A stretch of DNA of 64,000 nt from Branchipolynoe longqiensis (GCA_030323885.1 CM059203.1:3410001-3474000); one strand, 5' to 3'. Numbered from the stretch's first letter, positions 1-10,827 are shown. Notes: generated by a model from the sequence alone, not told the origin. Program-made: numbers and translations.

Positions 1-2530
1 CCGACTCCTGCCTTGCAGCCGCAGCTTCCTGGGAGCTCACAACACTATACTCAGACCACCACGCAGCTCTCCTCCATACCAATGCACCCAAAGTCACCCA
101 CCCCCCACCATCACCCAGATTCAACCTAAACCACGCGGACTGGGCAACCTTCAACCTTCGTCTAAAAAACTTAATAGATCTGAACCCACCAACCACATGT
201 GATGAGTTCACAACACTCACTTACCAAGCAATGACAGACACCATAAAGCAAACCATCTCCTGTAATCACACTGGCCGCACCACCTCCAATGCAATGAGGA
301 GAGCAAAAAGATTCTGCAACAAACTCCTCTACAAGCTACGCACGAACCCCAACCGAGGCACTGAGAATCTCGTTAAAATAGCCACCAGTTGGGCCAAAGA
401 TGTCAAGCTTGCCGAATCAGACAGGAAGTGGAAACTCTGGTGTACCAAAATAAACTCTCACACCACCTCCAGACAACTCTGGCGCAAACTTAACAGCATC
501 CAGGGGAGACTCACGACCCCCCCACTCTACCCACACCCTGGCCAAATTGCAGCAGAACACAACAAAATGTTCACGGACAGAACAGACCCTGCAATCAACC
601 TCCCTTATGCCCACCAACAAGCGCTCACCAGGAACTCCACATGGAGAGCCGACCTCATAGACATTTCAACAGCCACACCATCCACCCATAATCTTGACAC
701 CCACCTGACCAGGGCTGAGCTTGACCGAGCCCTAGGCAACACCACAAAGAAGACAACCCCGGGAGCCGACGGAGTCCCTAACACTGCATGGACAAAGTTA
801 TCTGCCACTAACAGGGAAACTCTCCTCCCCCTCCTCGACAATATCTTCTACAATGCGGACATACCCCAATCTTGGAAGGATGCTGATATCATCCCCATCC
901 CCAAGAAAACCCCGGGCAAAGTCAGACCCATCTCCCTTCTCCAAGCCCTCGGGAAGGTTAGTGAAAGAATTGTCCTCGCCCGTCTCCAGATGGTCACAGA
1001 AGACCCCACCACTGGCCTACCTTAGGAGGTCATCGGCTACCGAGGAGGACGAGGCACTCAGCACGCCGTCGCCACCCTCATTGAGAGCATTTCCTATGGC
1101 CTTGGTACTGGACATGAAACTGCAATCATCTTCCTTGACCTCGAGAAAGCCTTTGAGCTCATCGACCACAACGTGGTACTGACATCAATGGCTGATCTTG
1201 GCATTGCCGGCCGGCCTCTTGCATATCTCCGAAATTACCTCCAGAACAGGCGAGCCAGAGTGTGTGTCCAAGGCACCTCTTCTCCCTACCTCAAACTAAA
1301 AAATGGCGTCCCCCAGGGTGCAGTGCTCAGCCCCCTCCTCTTCAATGCAGTGATGGCATCTCTCGTTAGGAGGCTTAAACAAGACCTAGCCACCCGAGAG
1401 ATCACAGACACAACCATAGTCTGCTACGCAGATGACATCGCCATCACCTGCTCCCATGCGATCAATGCACAGGATCTCGCTGATCAGGTGCTCCACCTGG
1501 TAGGAAACGCCTGCCGGGACCTTGGATTAAAAATCTCCCCCACCAAGACCAAGATCATGCACATGTTCAGAGGTCAACCACTTCACCCCCTCTACCTAGA
1601 TGGATCCCCTATCGAATGGGTCTCCACCTTCGACTACCTAGGTATCCGTCTAGACCGAGACCTGAACATGAGAGCCCTCTGCCGCCACTTGGCCACCAGA
1701 ATGACCAACAGACTCCTCCTCATGAAGAGGATCTCCAGCTTCTCCTGGGGCGCCCCGGACAGTGTACTCGCACTCTTCTACCGCCAGGCAGTCCGCTCCC
1801 TCTTCGACTACGCTGCGCCCACACTCGCTCTCACAGCCCTCGGGCTTGACAACCCCCAAACTCAACTACCCAAGAACAAGATCTTTTTGAACGAGTTCCG
1901 GAAACTTGAGAACATCCAACACCGGGCTGCTAGGCTTGTCCTCCGTGTTCCCGGCACCACCAGGATCGAGATCCTCCTCCTTGAATCCGGCCTCCCTCCC
2001 CTCCACCTCCGAGGCAAACAACTTCTCACCACCCAACTCACAAGAACCCTTTCCTCAGGCCTTTCAACAACAATCTGCAGAGCCGCGGCCTACCTCCGAG
2101 ATGGGACCCGCGGTCACCCTCACATCTCCTACCGTCTCAAGAACGCCATCACCTCCCTCAAGGACTCCCACGGACTCCACATTGCAGACTTCGCCCTGAG
2201 CCCTCTCAAGCCACCTTGGGTTTCCATCCCAGTGGAAACCCGAACCACCAACCTAGTTGCTGCCAAGGCGGCTTACACCACCCCAGAACTCCACTCCCTG
2301 GCTCTTGAGGCCATAACTCAGGCGAAGGTGGAATTTCCTCTCGCAAAGACTGTCTACACCGATGGCTCCCTTAACCCAACATCAGGTAGAGCAGGAGCCG
2401 GAATCTTCATCCCCTTCTCCAACACAAAGAACACCACCAGGGTGTCAGACTTTTTTTGCTTCCACTCTCGATACCGAGCTCGCCGCCATTCACTTGTCGA
2501 ATCGGCCGTCGTTTCCGCGGAGTAAACTAT
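1..2530 (+). mobile_element. LINE (APE endonuclease / RT / RNase H), cut by left window edge
   Basis: Non-LTR retrotransposon in plus orientation. The reading frame is already open at base 3 with the last part of an AP-type endonuclease, followed by RT and the start of RNase H. The 5' part lies outside the window. The 3' boundary is unclear: homology is lost after about 2500 and no poly-A or short-repeat tail is visible. The domain order EN-RT-RNase H fits the I/R1/Tad side of LINEs; the clade itself is inference. Confidence 0.85.
3..2522 (+). pseudogene. LINE ORF2 polyprotein: endonuclease end, reverse transcriptase, partial RNase H
   Basis: One frame (base 3 onward) encodes the tail of an apurinic endonuclease with the SDHH motif at 51-62, then a linker, then the RT domain. 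RT landmarks are GADGVPN (about 755), LDLEKAFE (about 1138), GVPQGAVLSP (about 1305) and the catalytic YADD at 1425-1436. RNase H begins with YTDGS at 2355-2369, whose Asp is catalytic. The frame is broken by a TAG at 1023-1025 between RT blocks, with homology continuing directly after it, and by a run of seven T at 2451-2457. After that run the RNase H motif TELAAI continues only in another frame. RNase H then stops early, so this copy is dead. The family normally runs the retrotransposition reaction by nicking DNA and copying RNA at the nick. Confidence 0.85.
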
Positions 2531-3223
2531 TAATATTTCATTTGTGCATCCATGTTTATGCCAAATTGTTCTTTATTTCTTTTAATTTTGAATAAAATCT
2601 AAGTTTTGAACTGAGCGTATCGGCAAATTCTATGGCAGCGGGCATTATTTCTATGGGGGATCTGTAGGGAGGGACCAGTGTAGTTGTTCCGCGACTCGGC
2701 TTGTGCTACTCTGCAGTGGGGCATCATTAAGGCGTTAGGCCAATCGCTGTCATTCACCCTCTTTGCTGCGGAGCGAAGCTCGACAAGTGATTTCCGTTTC
2801 CGTTTGCTGGATTTGGATTATTCTGTTATTCAACACGAGTTTACAAATGGCGTCCCCCATAGGGGGTTATTTCCGTTTCCGGTTGCTGGATTTTTACGAA
2901 AGCCTCTGTGGGTATTGTTTATGTATATATTGTTTATGGATATGTATATATATGTACACGCGTTAGTCATCAGCCTCCCCGTGGGTGGGTCGGTAATATT
3001 TTATACATAGTTCTTATTCATATACCTACCAATTATATTTTATACACCTTTACACTGCATCCTCCTTATCATAAGAATTGAACATATAGGCAGCAGCATA
3101 GAACATCACTCCATCGAATGATTTTGCTATGGTTCTCATATACAATTGATCTGCCAGTTTAACAGTCGATCTACTTCGAACACCGCTACTGCTTCACTAC
3201 ATAACTTACACAAGTATTTTATT
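2531..3223. other. No gene recognised; short internal repeat
   Basis: AT-rich sequence with no convincing coding signal. Two similar 25-30-base segments (about 2790-2817 and 2868-2895), both containing TTTCCGTTTCCG followed by TTGCTGGATTT, suggest an old duplication. The segments 2526-2650 could be 3' flank of the LINE. Confidence 0.5.
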
Positions 3224-3451
3224 ATGCCTAAAGAATTTTGTGATACTTGTGGGGCAGTACACGAAAAAGGAAATAAAACAGAGTGCAAGGAAAAGCAGGA
3301 TACTGCGGGTACAACAACGAGGTCACGCTCATTCCGCCGGCTACCTGATAGTGAACATAAAATGTTGGACGACCAGGAGACTAGGGGGGTTGAACTCATC
3401 GCCATGTCATCTGAGGAGCGACTTAAACTACTGGAGACACACAAGCCCTGA
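3224..3451 (+). CDS. Small hypothetical ORF with Cys/His cluster
   Basis: A 75-codon frame from an ATG at 3224 encodes a short basic/acidic protein. Its N-terminus has the pattern C-x2-C-x3-H-x7-C (FCDTCGAVHEKG...C), which is close to a zinc knuckle but not a standard spacing. Downstream, about 3462-3650, a Met/Gln-rich stretch and a serine-proline stretch continue in shifted frames, so this may be a decayed longer reading frame, possibly a gag-like fragment of a transposable element. I do not recognise the family. The 5' LTR of another element begins only 450 bases further on. Confidence 0.25.
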   Translation: MPKEFCDTCGAVHEKGNKTECKEKQDTAGTTTRSRSFRRLPDSEHKMLDDQETRGVELIAMSSEERLKLLETHKP

Positions 3452-3681
3452 AGCATAACCAATTGCACATGATTTCCATGATGAATAGAACACCAAATAT
3501 CCAGCTGCAATTAGCGGAGCATGTTTCTGTAGTTGGAATCAAGGATAGCCTTAGCGAGGGACGAAGCAAAGAACATGACGGTGGTCTACGAATCCAAGGA
3601 ACTACCCTCTCCTTCCCCATTGATGATCCAGGACGATCCTATAGTGAGATATAGGGCGCAGAATAAAATCCCACTCCCATG

Positions 3682-3801
3682 GTACATGATACTGAGTGAT
3701 GTAAACTATATGCTATATATTATGAGTGGAGTTAATGAAAATGTACATGATACTGGGTGGTGTAAACTATCTGTTATAAATGATGTTTGGAGTTAATGAA
3801 A
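3682..3801. repeat. Two-copy 59-60-bp tandem duplication
   Basis: GTACATGATACTG(A/G)GTG(A/G)TGTAAACTAT followed by GGAGTTAATGAAAA occurs at 3682-3740 and again at 3741-3801 with several substitutions. Confidence 0.7.
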
Positions 3802-3902
3802 AGATTTCCTTTGCAAGAAACAGTACATGATTATTGAAATGTTTCTCTATGTGTTCATAAAGAATACAATTGGAGGAAAAGAACAATTTTACTATATATA
3901 TC

Positions 3903-4235
3903 TGTAGTAGTCTGAACATGAGCTCTACTATCACGCGGTAGCAGCGGAGACTACAACGCCATCAGCGCAGTACCACTACACTGCGCTAGATGGCGGCACG
4001 GGTCACCACCGGTCAGACCCTAGCTGGGCTGACCTTTACTGCGTGTGGTTGACCCACCCCCCCACACACACCTATAGAGTCGATGTGGGATCTGGCGAGT
4101 CAGGGGGCGGGTCAGACAACTACTGACGCCGTGAAGAGCAGATGGTTCAATAAACCAAGGGTGAAGCGTACACTTGATTGAATCTTGGTGTTCTTCCGTG
4201 TGTGTGAGAGAGTCGGAGGGCCGTGGGCCATTACA
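3903..4235 (+). mobile_element. 5' LTR of an LTR retrotransposon
   Basis: 333-bp segment beginning TGTAGTAGTC and ending TTACA (TG...CA termini), with an AATAAA-type signal at about 4151 (TTCAATAAACC). It is followed at once by a primer-binding-like site and then a gag-like ORF, the order expected for a 5' LTR. A diverged relative lies at 42865-43150 with the same layout (GGTAGCAGCGG versus GTGGCAGCAGG near the start, GATGCCGTG and AATAAA near the end). No 3' LTR is seen downstream, so the element is truncated. Confidence 0.65.
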
Positions 4236-4236
4236 T

Positions 4237-4253
4237 TGGTGCCGTGAGCCAGC
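4237..4253 (+). other. Putative primer-binding site
   Basis: TGGTGCCGTGAGCCAGC sits one base after the LTR end. It starts with TGG, the complement of a tRNA CCA tail, and resembles the TGGTGCCGTGA-type sites known next to BEL/Pao and related LTRs. The lineage is inference. Confidence 0.6.
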
Positions 4254-4330
4254 TCACCTTCTGCGTAAGGGGTGAGTATTGGACCTGGGCCATGGACTCC
4301 GAAGGTAAGGTCTCTTCGTAATATTTTATT

Positions 4331-5083
4331 ATGGAAGGGGCGACGGCGGGTCAACTGCGCAGTGGGCGCCAGTACCAAACTGATGGTACAGGGCGTCCCG
4401 ACGCGGTAGGACTGCCGGTGGGCGCGGACGCTTCTGTGGTGAGTGAACTGCACCGCGCTCATGTTACACCTGTGGTAAATGTTGATGTTAAGACGTCCAT
4501 TATGAGTGCAGGTGCCGGCGTCATAGGGGACGGCCGCCAGGGGTCAGTGCGAGGGGGGGGTGTAGCCACTCCCGCACGGGTGCCGGGGCGGTCGCCTGTG
4601 GGTGCTGAAGGCGTTGATGATTATTGGGCGCAGTTAGCGCGGCTGAGTGGCACTCCGCCGCCGGGCATTCCGCCGTTGTTGACACCGGCGGCAATGCAAG
4701 GTGGTGGGGGTGGTACGCAGTTGAGCACGCGTTCTGATAGCGGTGGCGCAGCGTTAAGTAATGTTGCGCCATCGACTGCAGCGCGAAATGTTCTCTCAGT
4801 TGATGATAATGATACTGTTGGGGGCATTGCGGGGAGTGCGGTGAAGGGGGGCTTCGCTCTTGATGTTATGCGGTCTCTGTCGATCAATACTGATTCGGGG
4901 GCGGGTGTACATGAGGGTAGTAGTTCGATCGGGTATCGCGATGACTTAGGTCTGGGCGTACGCGGGAGTTCTATGCGTGAGGTGCCGCTGGAGTATTCGC
5001 CGTGGGGGAGTTCAGCTGTCCGTTCTGTGGGGATGGGAGCTGGACGCAGTGATCCCCGAATTTATATATATACATATCTGTAA
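4331..5083 (+). CDS. gag-like ORF of LTR retrotransposon, C-terminally truncated
   Basis: A 250-aa frame starts with ATG 95 bases after the LTR. The protein is rich in Gly, Ala, Ser, Pro and Val, low-complexity in the middle, with no recognisable capsid or zinc-knuckle region. It therefore looks like the disordered N-terminal part of a Gag. The last residues (RIYIYTYL) are read from a TATATATACATA run and are probably foreign sequence at the truncation point. Local base composition (many CG dinucleotides) differs sharply from the AT-rich flanks. An upstream ATG at 4291 is followed by GAAGGTAAGG, a good splice-donor match, so the leader may be spliced. Assignment rests on position after LTR and primer site, not on a domain match. 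Confidence 0.45.
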   Translation: MEGATAGQLRSGRQYQTDGTGRPDAVGLPVGADASVVSELHRAHVTPVVNVDVKTSIMSAGAGVIGDGRQGSVRGGGVATPARVPGRSPVGAEGVDDYWAQLARLSGTPPPGIPPLLTPAAMQGGGGGTQLSTRSDSGGAALSNVAPSTAARNVLSVDDNDTVGGIAGSAVKGGFALDVMRSLSINTDSGAGVHEGSSSIGYRDDLGLGVRGSSMREVPLEYSPWGSSAVRSVGMGAGRSDPRIYIYTYL

Positions 5084-5950
5084 CTGTATGCAACATCCTG
5101 TCCACCCAGGACCACCGACTGACCCACCTGCCTAATTTGCATATGTATAGAGTGCACCACCTGCAGCTGGTTTGAGTGACAGCCCCTACTGGGGGTGGCC
5201 ACCCACCCAGTCTGTGGGGAGTGTCTGATTGGCTGGCTGGAGAATGTCCGGTCACCTGACTCCCTTGGCCTATCCTGACCACACACTAGTCTCAAGTAAT
5301 TATTCAAAATTCTGCGTCTGAGACACTGAAGAAAGAGAACTCTCATCCTGGCTCTTGAGTGAGACACACCTACTTTGGAGCAGGAACCCCAGACACTCTG
5401 TCTGATGCTACCTAAATTCACCTATTCAAATTGAGTGTATACTCCTGTCCCATGGGCTGTAGACACTGCTTTCACTATACAGGCTAAAGTGACAATGAGA
5501 CATAGTGTGGGCAGTATATGAGGAGTGCAGGTGCTAGGTCACATGTAAGGGGGATGACAGGAGTTGCTGCCAATAAAGCACAACTTATTCACTGTTCATC
5601 TGTGTAACTGGTTTTCCTTCCTCTTTCCAGACATGGTTAAATTGATTAGGCTGATTGCATCACAGGTGAAATGAAGGGGGAGAGTTTTGTAATTACATAG
5701 GGTGCTCACAGCGGCAAGAGCACACATGTTTTATAACATGCCTTAGGTCCATCCATGGGTTGCACCCACCCTCGCGGTAACATCACCTAATGCTGTCTGT
5801 CTTCCTATAACGGCAGCAGAATGTCTATGGTCATGTATGTTTTCTAATAAATTGGTTAATATTTGACTAGTACTAAGAGTAGTCCAACAACAAATTACAA
5901 TATTATCCATTCACCATTATTCTGTGTTTGATTCTGTCTTTGATTCTGTG
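5084..5950. other. No gene recognised
   Basis: Mixed sequence without coding signal. Frames crossing it are short and show no familiar motif. From about 5935 it grades into the terminal repeats of the following YR element. Confidence 0.5.
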
Positions 5951-5954
5951 TTTT

Positions 5955-6310
5955 TCACTGGCTATATTCGAACTTTGAGGAATTCATATTATATAATACA
6001 GATTAATTGCTTCCATCAAGGCGTCAATTGTTAAGAACCGTTTCTATGTCACACTACAAGTGACTCATCCCCATGATGTTAAACTTGCAGTCTGATGGAT
6101 TTGAGTTATTTTAGATAAATATATAATCCTTTTGAATATTTTACAGATAAGAAGTATAAAATAGTGAGTTCAATATATGCTAAACCATGTGTGGTCCGCT
6201 TCTACTCTGAAAGGAGTCCAGCACATTTTCACTGGCTATATTCGACTTTGGAGAAATTTATATTATATAACACAATAATTGCTTCCATCAAGGAGCCTCA
6301 AGTGACGACT
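5955..6310 (+). repeat. Left terminal repeat block of YR element
   Basis: Contains a partial A unit (5955-6025, CACTGGCTATATTCGA...), a B unit (6026-6130, with CACACTACAAGTGACTCATC) and an A unit (about 6140-6305, starting ATTTTACAGATAAGAAG). The same A-B series recurs at 9318-9560 and 11144-11390, so these are terminal repeats of the element. Confidence 0.65.
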
Positions 6311-6709
6311 GATCTGTTAGAAAGTACTCAGGCTCTCCAAAAACCAAAAGGTATGATATTTCCTCATAACTTTGTTACACGTGGGGATGCATGCAGGAAA
6401 ATTGCTCTTGGGGAAGCTGCATGGGCTGAGTACTTTCTGGCACTCAGGATGTTAGCAGCGCAGCCGTCTTTCCCTCAATCCTGGTTCCTTGCACTCCTTC
6501 AGCATGAGGAGGATTTGGCCCTAATGGCAGTAACATGGGACTGGCCTACGTGTCGGAGATGGTCCGAAAAAGTCTTCCAGATGATAGGGGATGGGAGACT
6601 TAGGGAAGGCTGGAGTAATCTTACTGCTATAAAAGATATCCAGCGAGATGTGTGCGCGGAGGCGGTGCACACTCTCCAGTTGCGTGCGTCTTCGTCGTTC
6701 TATATGTAA
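6164..6709 (+). pseudogene. gag-like fragment A of YR element
   Basis: The frame starts inside the A terminal repeat and becomes coding-like from about 6340. The roughly 110-aa conserved part includes RGDACRKIALGEAAW, a helix around LALLQHEEDLAL and a Trp-rich WDWPTCRRWSEKVFQ block. It repeats at 7181-7466, 820 bases downstream, with about 90% amino-acid identity by eye. Trp/Phe spacing of this kind resembles the gag-like ORF1 of DIRS/Ngaro elements, in which it would coat the element RNA; that assignment is inferred from the recombinase downstream. The copy ends where an unrelated segment begins at about 6708, so it is a truncated duplicate. The displayed start (GTG) is only the frame limit. 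Confidence 0.5.
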
Positions 6710-7165
6710 TTTGCGGCCGGGAACCGACGGCCCGAACACACTCTAAACAACTGACCCATACCACTGGCCCCATACCCGGAACTAAAACCAACAACCAACC
6801 AGACCTAGATGGCGCCACCTCTTACCAAGCTGACCTCAGGGCTCCAGCCCAGCAGCACCACCACAACCACTCCAGCTCCCGACCAGTGACCACCCCTCTC
6901 GCCTTCACCCACCCACCCACACCTCTAATAAAACCACCAGAGCCCAGGGGTTGAGGGTTTGAGTCCTGCCATCTCGGAAAAGTGATTCCTGGTGGGACTG
7001 GGGGGCCCTGGCCGGATGCCTGACGACCCACAGAACAAGAACTAGACTGTAACAAAAACCATAACTACCTGAACCAAATAAAGAAACTAATTACCAATTA
7101 TATCCAGTTGTGTTCCCGAGTTGTAAATTGTGGTATTGCGGATGGCTGGGAAGAACCACTTATGC
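6710..7165. other. Inserted segment between gag-like copies; possible retroposon
   Basis: Separates the two gag-like copies. It holds GGGTTTGAGTCCTGCC (about 6954), similar to a pol III B box, and ends with AACCAAATAAAGAAAC. I see no clear A box or target duplication, so a SINE identity is only possible. Confidence 0.3.
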
Positions 7166-7819
7166 ACTCCACATGCTGTATCCTCAAAACTTTGTTAAAC
7201 GTGGGGATGCATGCAGGAAAATTGCTCTTGGGGAAGCCACGTGGGCTGAGTACTTTCTGCCACTCAGGATGTTAGCAGCGCAGCCGTCTTTCCCTCAAGC
7301 CTGGTTCCTTGCACTCCTTCAGCATGAGGAGGATCTGGCCCTAATGGCAGTAACATGGGACTGGCCTACGTGTCAGAGGTGGTATGAAAAAGTCTTCCAG
7401 ATGATAGGGGACGGGAGACTTAGGGAAAGCTGGAGTAATCTTACTGCTATAAAAGATATCCAGTGAGATGTGTGCATGGAATCGGTGCGCACTCTCCAGC
7501 CGTGTGCGTCTTCGTAGTTCTATGTGTCTGAGCACGCTAGGCAGCACACTCTCCCATCCTCTGTGGCGGCTGCCGCTGGTTCGGCTGCCTCGGCTCCAGG
7601 CCCGATTAACACTAGGGGAGATTATAATAAGGAGTGACGGCAAGCTGTGCTACCTATGGAATTGGGGTAAAGACTGTGGGAATCTACACACGGCATACTT
7701 CCAGAGCGTTATCCTGTTATATGTGTGCGGTGTGCATACAAACTTAAAAGCATTCTCAACCACAGGAAGCAGGACTGCCTCAAAAAGAGAAAGTTCCTTG
7801 ATAAAAAGTCTGCCGTAGA
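7166..7819 (+). pseudogene. gag-like fragment B with zinc finger
   Basis: Homologous to fragment A (FVKRGDACRKIALGEATW... to NLTAIKDIQ), then stopped by TGA at 7464-7466 where fragment A reads CGA. Beyond this the sequence continues with an Ala/Gly/Pro-rich linker (about 7550-7610) and, in a shifted frame, a Cys/His motif C-x2-C-x10-H-x4-C (VICVRCAYKL...HRKQDC, about 7715-7770) followed by a Lys-rich tail. A single zinc finger after a helical gag domain is compatible with a nucleocapsid-like function. The recombinase frame begins about 60 bases later, with no space for an RT. Confidence 0.5.
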
Positions 7820-7834
7820 GCCCTCACCAGCAAA

Positions 7835-9001
7835 TAATTCTACTACTCGCTGAGGCATCACCAGCAGCTACTGAACCTGTACGTGAAGGCACTTGCGCCA
7901 TGCACATGGATAAATAAAGTCAGCCACATTAAAGTCTATCTCAGCTTCTGTACTCAGCATAGGATTAACCCTAGTAAACCATCAGTGTATGACCTGTTGT
8001 CTTTTTTGTTGTTCTTAAGTGACAGGCTCAACGCTCCTGGCAGTATAATGACCTATTTCAGTTCCGTCAAGGGGTGGGTAATAGCAATGACTGGTTAGGT
8101 TGCCGCGTTTGATGCCCCTGAAATCAAGACTCTCAAGAGGGGCCTGTTCAGATCATCTATCCATGTGCCTATATGTGCTCCTGTGTTATCAGTCTCTGAG
8201 CTGAAAGCTATTATAAAGTTCTTGCATTCCTTGAACCCGGTCCCACACGTAATAATAGAAGCTTTATTAATTGGGTTTTTCACGCTAATCAGGCAAAGCA
8301 ACCTGCTTCCTCAGTCTGGCTCTCTATGTAATGATCCTCGTGTAATTAAGTTTAAAGATATACGTCCACGTTTGGATTGTGTAAGAGTAGTAGTTAGATC
8401 AACAAAAACCCGGCTTGTTACAGAGTCTCCTGTTATATTTAGACTTCCTCCCCTGCCCGGTTCCCCTTGCTGTCCGCTGCAAGGATGGCTTCAGTACGCG
8501 AAATGGCTGAGGGCGCACGGTGACTCCCCCGCCTTCTTGCTCCGGTCTGGTCTACCACTTCTTGCACCCACTCTGACCAGGGCCCGTATGCATGATTCGG
8601 TGTTAGCTGACACTTGGTGTGTTTGCGCTAACACCGCTCCTTGCGTGCTGAGTTTTCGCCGCTAACCTAGAAATCCCCGCCAAAACCAGTTTTGACTCGC
8701 TAAAACTGCGTCATGCACACCGCCCTGGGCATTACGATTAATGTCAATAGCCGTATTTGGGACGGATAAGGGTTTTACACTACATAGTCTGAGGCGAGGC
8801 GCCGCTCAGGCGTGTCAAGGTTTGAGCTTGATGTTGGATAGCATAATGGCTGTGGGTGCGTGGAGGAGTCAGGCCGTGAAGTTCTATCTGAAGCCCATAT
8901 TCATATTAGTGTGGCCCCCACAGCGCTCGGCATACTGTTGGGTTGAGCGCTGTTTTTTCTGTTATGGTAATCACTGTTCTTTGTTTTCTAGGTGTAAGTG
9001 A
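7835..9001 (+). pseudogene. Tyrosine recombinase, copy 1, disrupted
   Basis: One frame encodes a core-binding domain (TWINKVSHIKVYLSFC ... PSVYDLLSFLLFLSD) and a catalytic domain. Catalytic landmarks are the first Arg in FFTLIRQSNLLP (about 8275-8310), the HSLRRG box (about 8780) and the nucleophile Tyr in WRSQAVKFYLKP (about 8860-8895). Such enzymes cut and rejoin DNA through a 3'-phosphotyrosine and in YR retroelements integrate circular cDNA. Two lesions are seen: a TAG at 8096-8098 inside the N-terminal domain and a 147-bp inverted-repeat element at 8580-8726 between the first Arg and the HxxR box. The frame resumes correctly after this element (ALRLMSIAVFGTDKG). The same two lesions occur in copy 2, so they predate the duplication. 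Confidence 0.75.
8580..8726. mobile_element. Short inverted-repeat element inside YR copy 1
   Basis: Left end GGGCCCGTATGCATGATTCG and right end (read on the minus strand) AGGGCGGTGTGCATGACGCA are imperfect inverted repeats. They match the ends of the 745-bp element at 48789-49533. Removing the segment restores the recombinase frame. Confidence 0.65.
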
Positions 9002-9317
9002 TCAGAATTTGTTACACAATTATGTCTTTCTTTGCCCTGCTATTTTCATTGTTGTTGGGGATGTGTTATTACCATGTTGGACTTATATCGGTTGTTAGCC
9101 ATTACAGACATTTCACTGTTATTAAAGTTAAGACTGAGGCCCTGTAGCCGAGTTGCCAAATATTGTTCAACTTCCTTAAAGTTATGGACTTGTTTTTTTC
9201 AATTATTAAATAAAATGATTAATTAGTCATATTACTGTGTCAATCTTGTCGGCTTGCTGAGTGAATTGTCCGATGTCTTTGAGTTTCGGCCATAAAATAA
9301 ATATATTATTTTTTTAA

Positions 9318-9560
9318 TATTTTACAGATAGGAAGTATACAATAGTGGGTTCAATATACGCTAAACCATCTGGGGTCCGCTTTTACTCTAAACAGATTCC
9401 TGCAAATTCTTACTGGCTCTACTCGACTTTTGAGGATTCTATACTATTATATAATATAGAATAATTGCTCCGATCAAGGAGTCAATTTATTAATAAAGAA
9501 CCGCTGTCACACTACATGTGACTCATCCCCATAATGTTAAACTTGTATAGTCTCGTCGTT
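9318..9560 (+). repeat. Right terminal repeat (A-B) of YR element
   Basis: ATTTTACAGATAGGAAG...ATCAAGGAG (A) followed by CACACTACATGTGACTCATC (B). Homologous to 6140-6305 and 6026-6130. The B unit runs at GTTAAAC into sequence related to the TTAA MITE family. A second copy lies at 11144-11390. Confidence 0.7.
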
Positions 9561-9770
9561 TTGAGTATAGGCCATATTATTTTAGATAAATATATTAGAT
9601 TGGTCGTTATAATTTACTTTGAAATTACTTCTATCTTAACTTGAAATATTTTAAGTAAAAACATGTGAAATATATTTGGCATGCACACTGAAACGCTGGA
9701 TATGATATTTTCCAGCAAGTGACAGGTTCTATTGCATTGACTTAGTATTCCGTTAATGTAGTGTCTCTTG

Positions 9771-10827
9771 CTTCTGTACTCAGCATAGGCTTAACCCTAG
9801 TAAACCATCAGTGTATGACCTGTTGTCATTTTTGTTGTTCTTAAGTGACAGGCTCAACGCTCCTGGCAGCGTAATGACCTATTTCAGTTCCGTCAAGGGG
9901 TGGGTAATAGCAATGACTGGTTAGGTTGCCGCCTTTGATGCCCCTGAAATCAAGACTCTCAATAGGGGCCTGTTCAGATCATCTATCCATGTGCCTCTAT
10001 GTGCTCCCGTGTTATCAGTCTCTGAGCTGAAAGCTATTATAAAGTTCTTGCATTCCTTGAACCCGGTGCCACGCATAATAATAGAAGCTTTATTAATTGG
10101 GGTCTTCATGCTAATCAGGCAAAGCAACCTGCTTCCTCAGTCTGGCTCTCTATGTAATGATCCTCATGTAATTAAGTTTAAAGATATACATCCACATTTG
10201 GATTGTGTAAGAGTAGTAGTTAGATCAACAAAAACCCGGCTTGTTACAGAGTCTCCTGTTATATTTAGACTTCCTCCCCTACCCGGTTCCCCTTGCTGTC
10301 CGCTGCAAGGATGGCTTCAGTACGCGAAATGGCTGAGGGCGCACGGTGACTCCCCCGCCTTCTTGCTCCCGTCTGGTCTACCACTTCTTGCACCCACTCT
10401 GACCAGGGCCCGTATGCATGATGCGGTGTTAGCTGACACTTGGTGTGTTTGCGCTAACACCGCTCCTTGCGTGCTGAGTTTTCGCCGCTAACCTAGAAAT
10501 CCCCGCCAAAACCAGTTTTGACTCGCTAAAACTGCGTCATGCACACCGCCCTGGGCATTACGATTAATGTCAATAGCCGTATTTGGGACGGATAAGGGTT
10601 TTACACTACATAGTCTGAGGCGAGGCGCCGCTCAGGCGTGTCAAGGTTTGAGCTTGATGTTGGATAGCATAATGGCTGTGGGTGCGTGGAGGAGTCAGGC
10701 CGTGAAGTTCTATCTGAAGCCCATATTCATATTAGTGTGGCCCCCACAGCGCTCGGTATACTGTTGGGTTGAGCGCTGTTTTTTCTGTTATGGTAATCAC
10801 TGTTCTTTGTTTTCTAGGTGTAAGTGA
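9771..10827 (+). pseudogene. Tyrosine recombinase, copy 2, 5'-truncated and disrupted
   Basis: Second copy produced by the tandem duplication. It starts inside the core-binding domain (after the equivalent of YLS), so it lacks the first 35-40 residues. It keeps the first catalytic Arg (LIRQSNLLP), HSLRRG and the FYLKP tyrosine. It has the same in-frame TAG (at 9922-9924) and the same inverted-repeat insert (about 10406-10552). Replacement differences from copy 1 are few (FFTLIR to VFMLIR, PRVIKFKDIRPR to PHVIKFKDIHPH), several at CpG sites, consistent with methylation-driven decay after duplication. Confidence 0.75.
10406..10552. mobile_element. Short inverted-repeat element inside YR copy 2
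   Basis: Same element at the same site as in copy 1, displaced by exactly the duplication unit. Its left end reads GGGCCCGTATGCATGATGCG. Confidence 0.65.

Noticed and set aside
417..841. Minus-strand frames under the LINE RT
   Set aside because: Shadows of the plus-strand RT frame, which has clear catalytic motifs.
5062..5421. 119-codon minus-strand frame
   Set aside because: No recognisable motif or repeat; composition is ordinary for non-coding sequence here.
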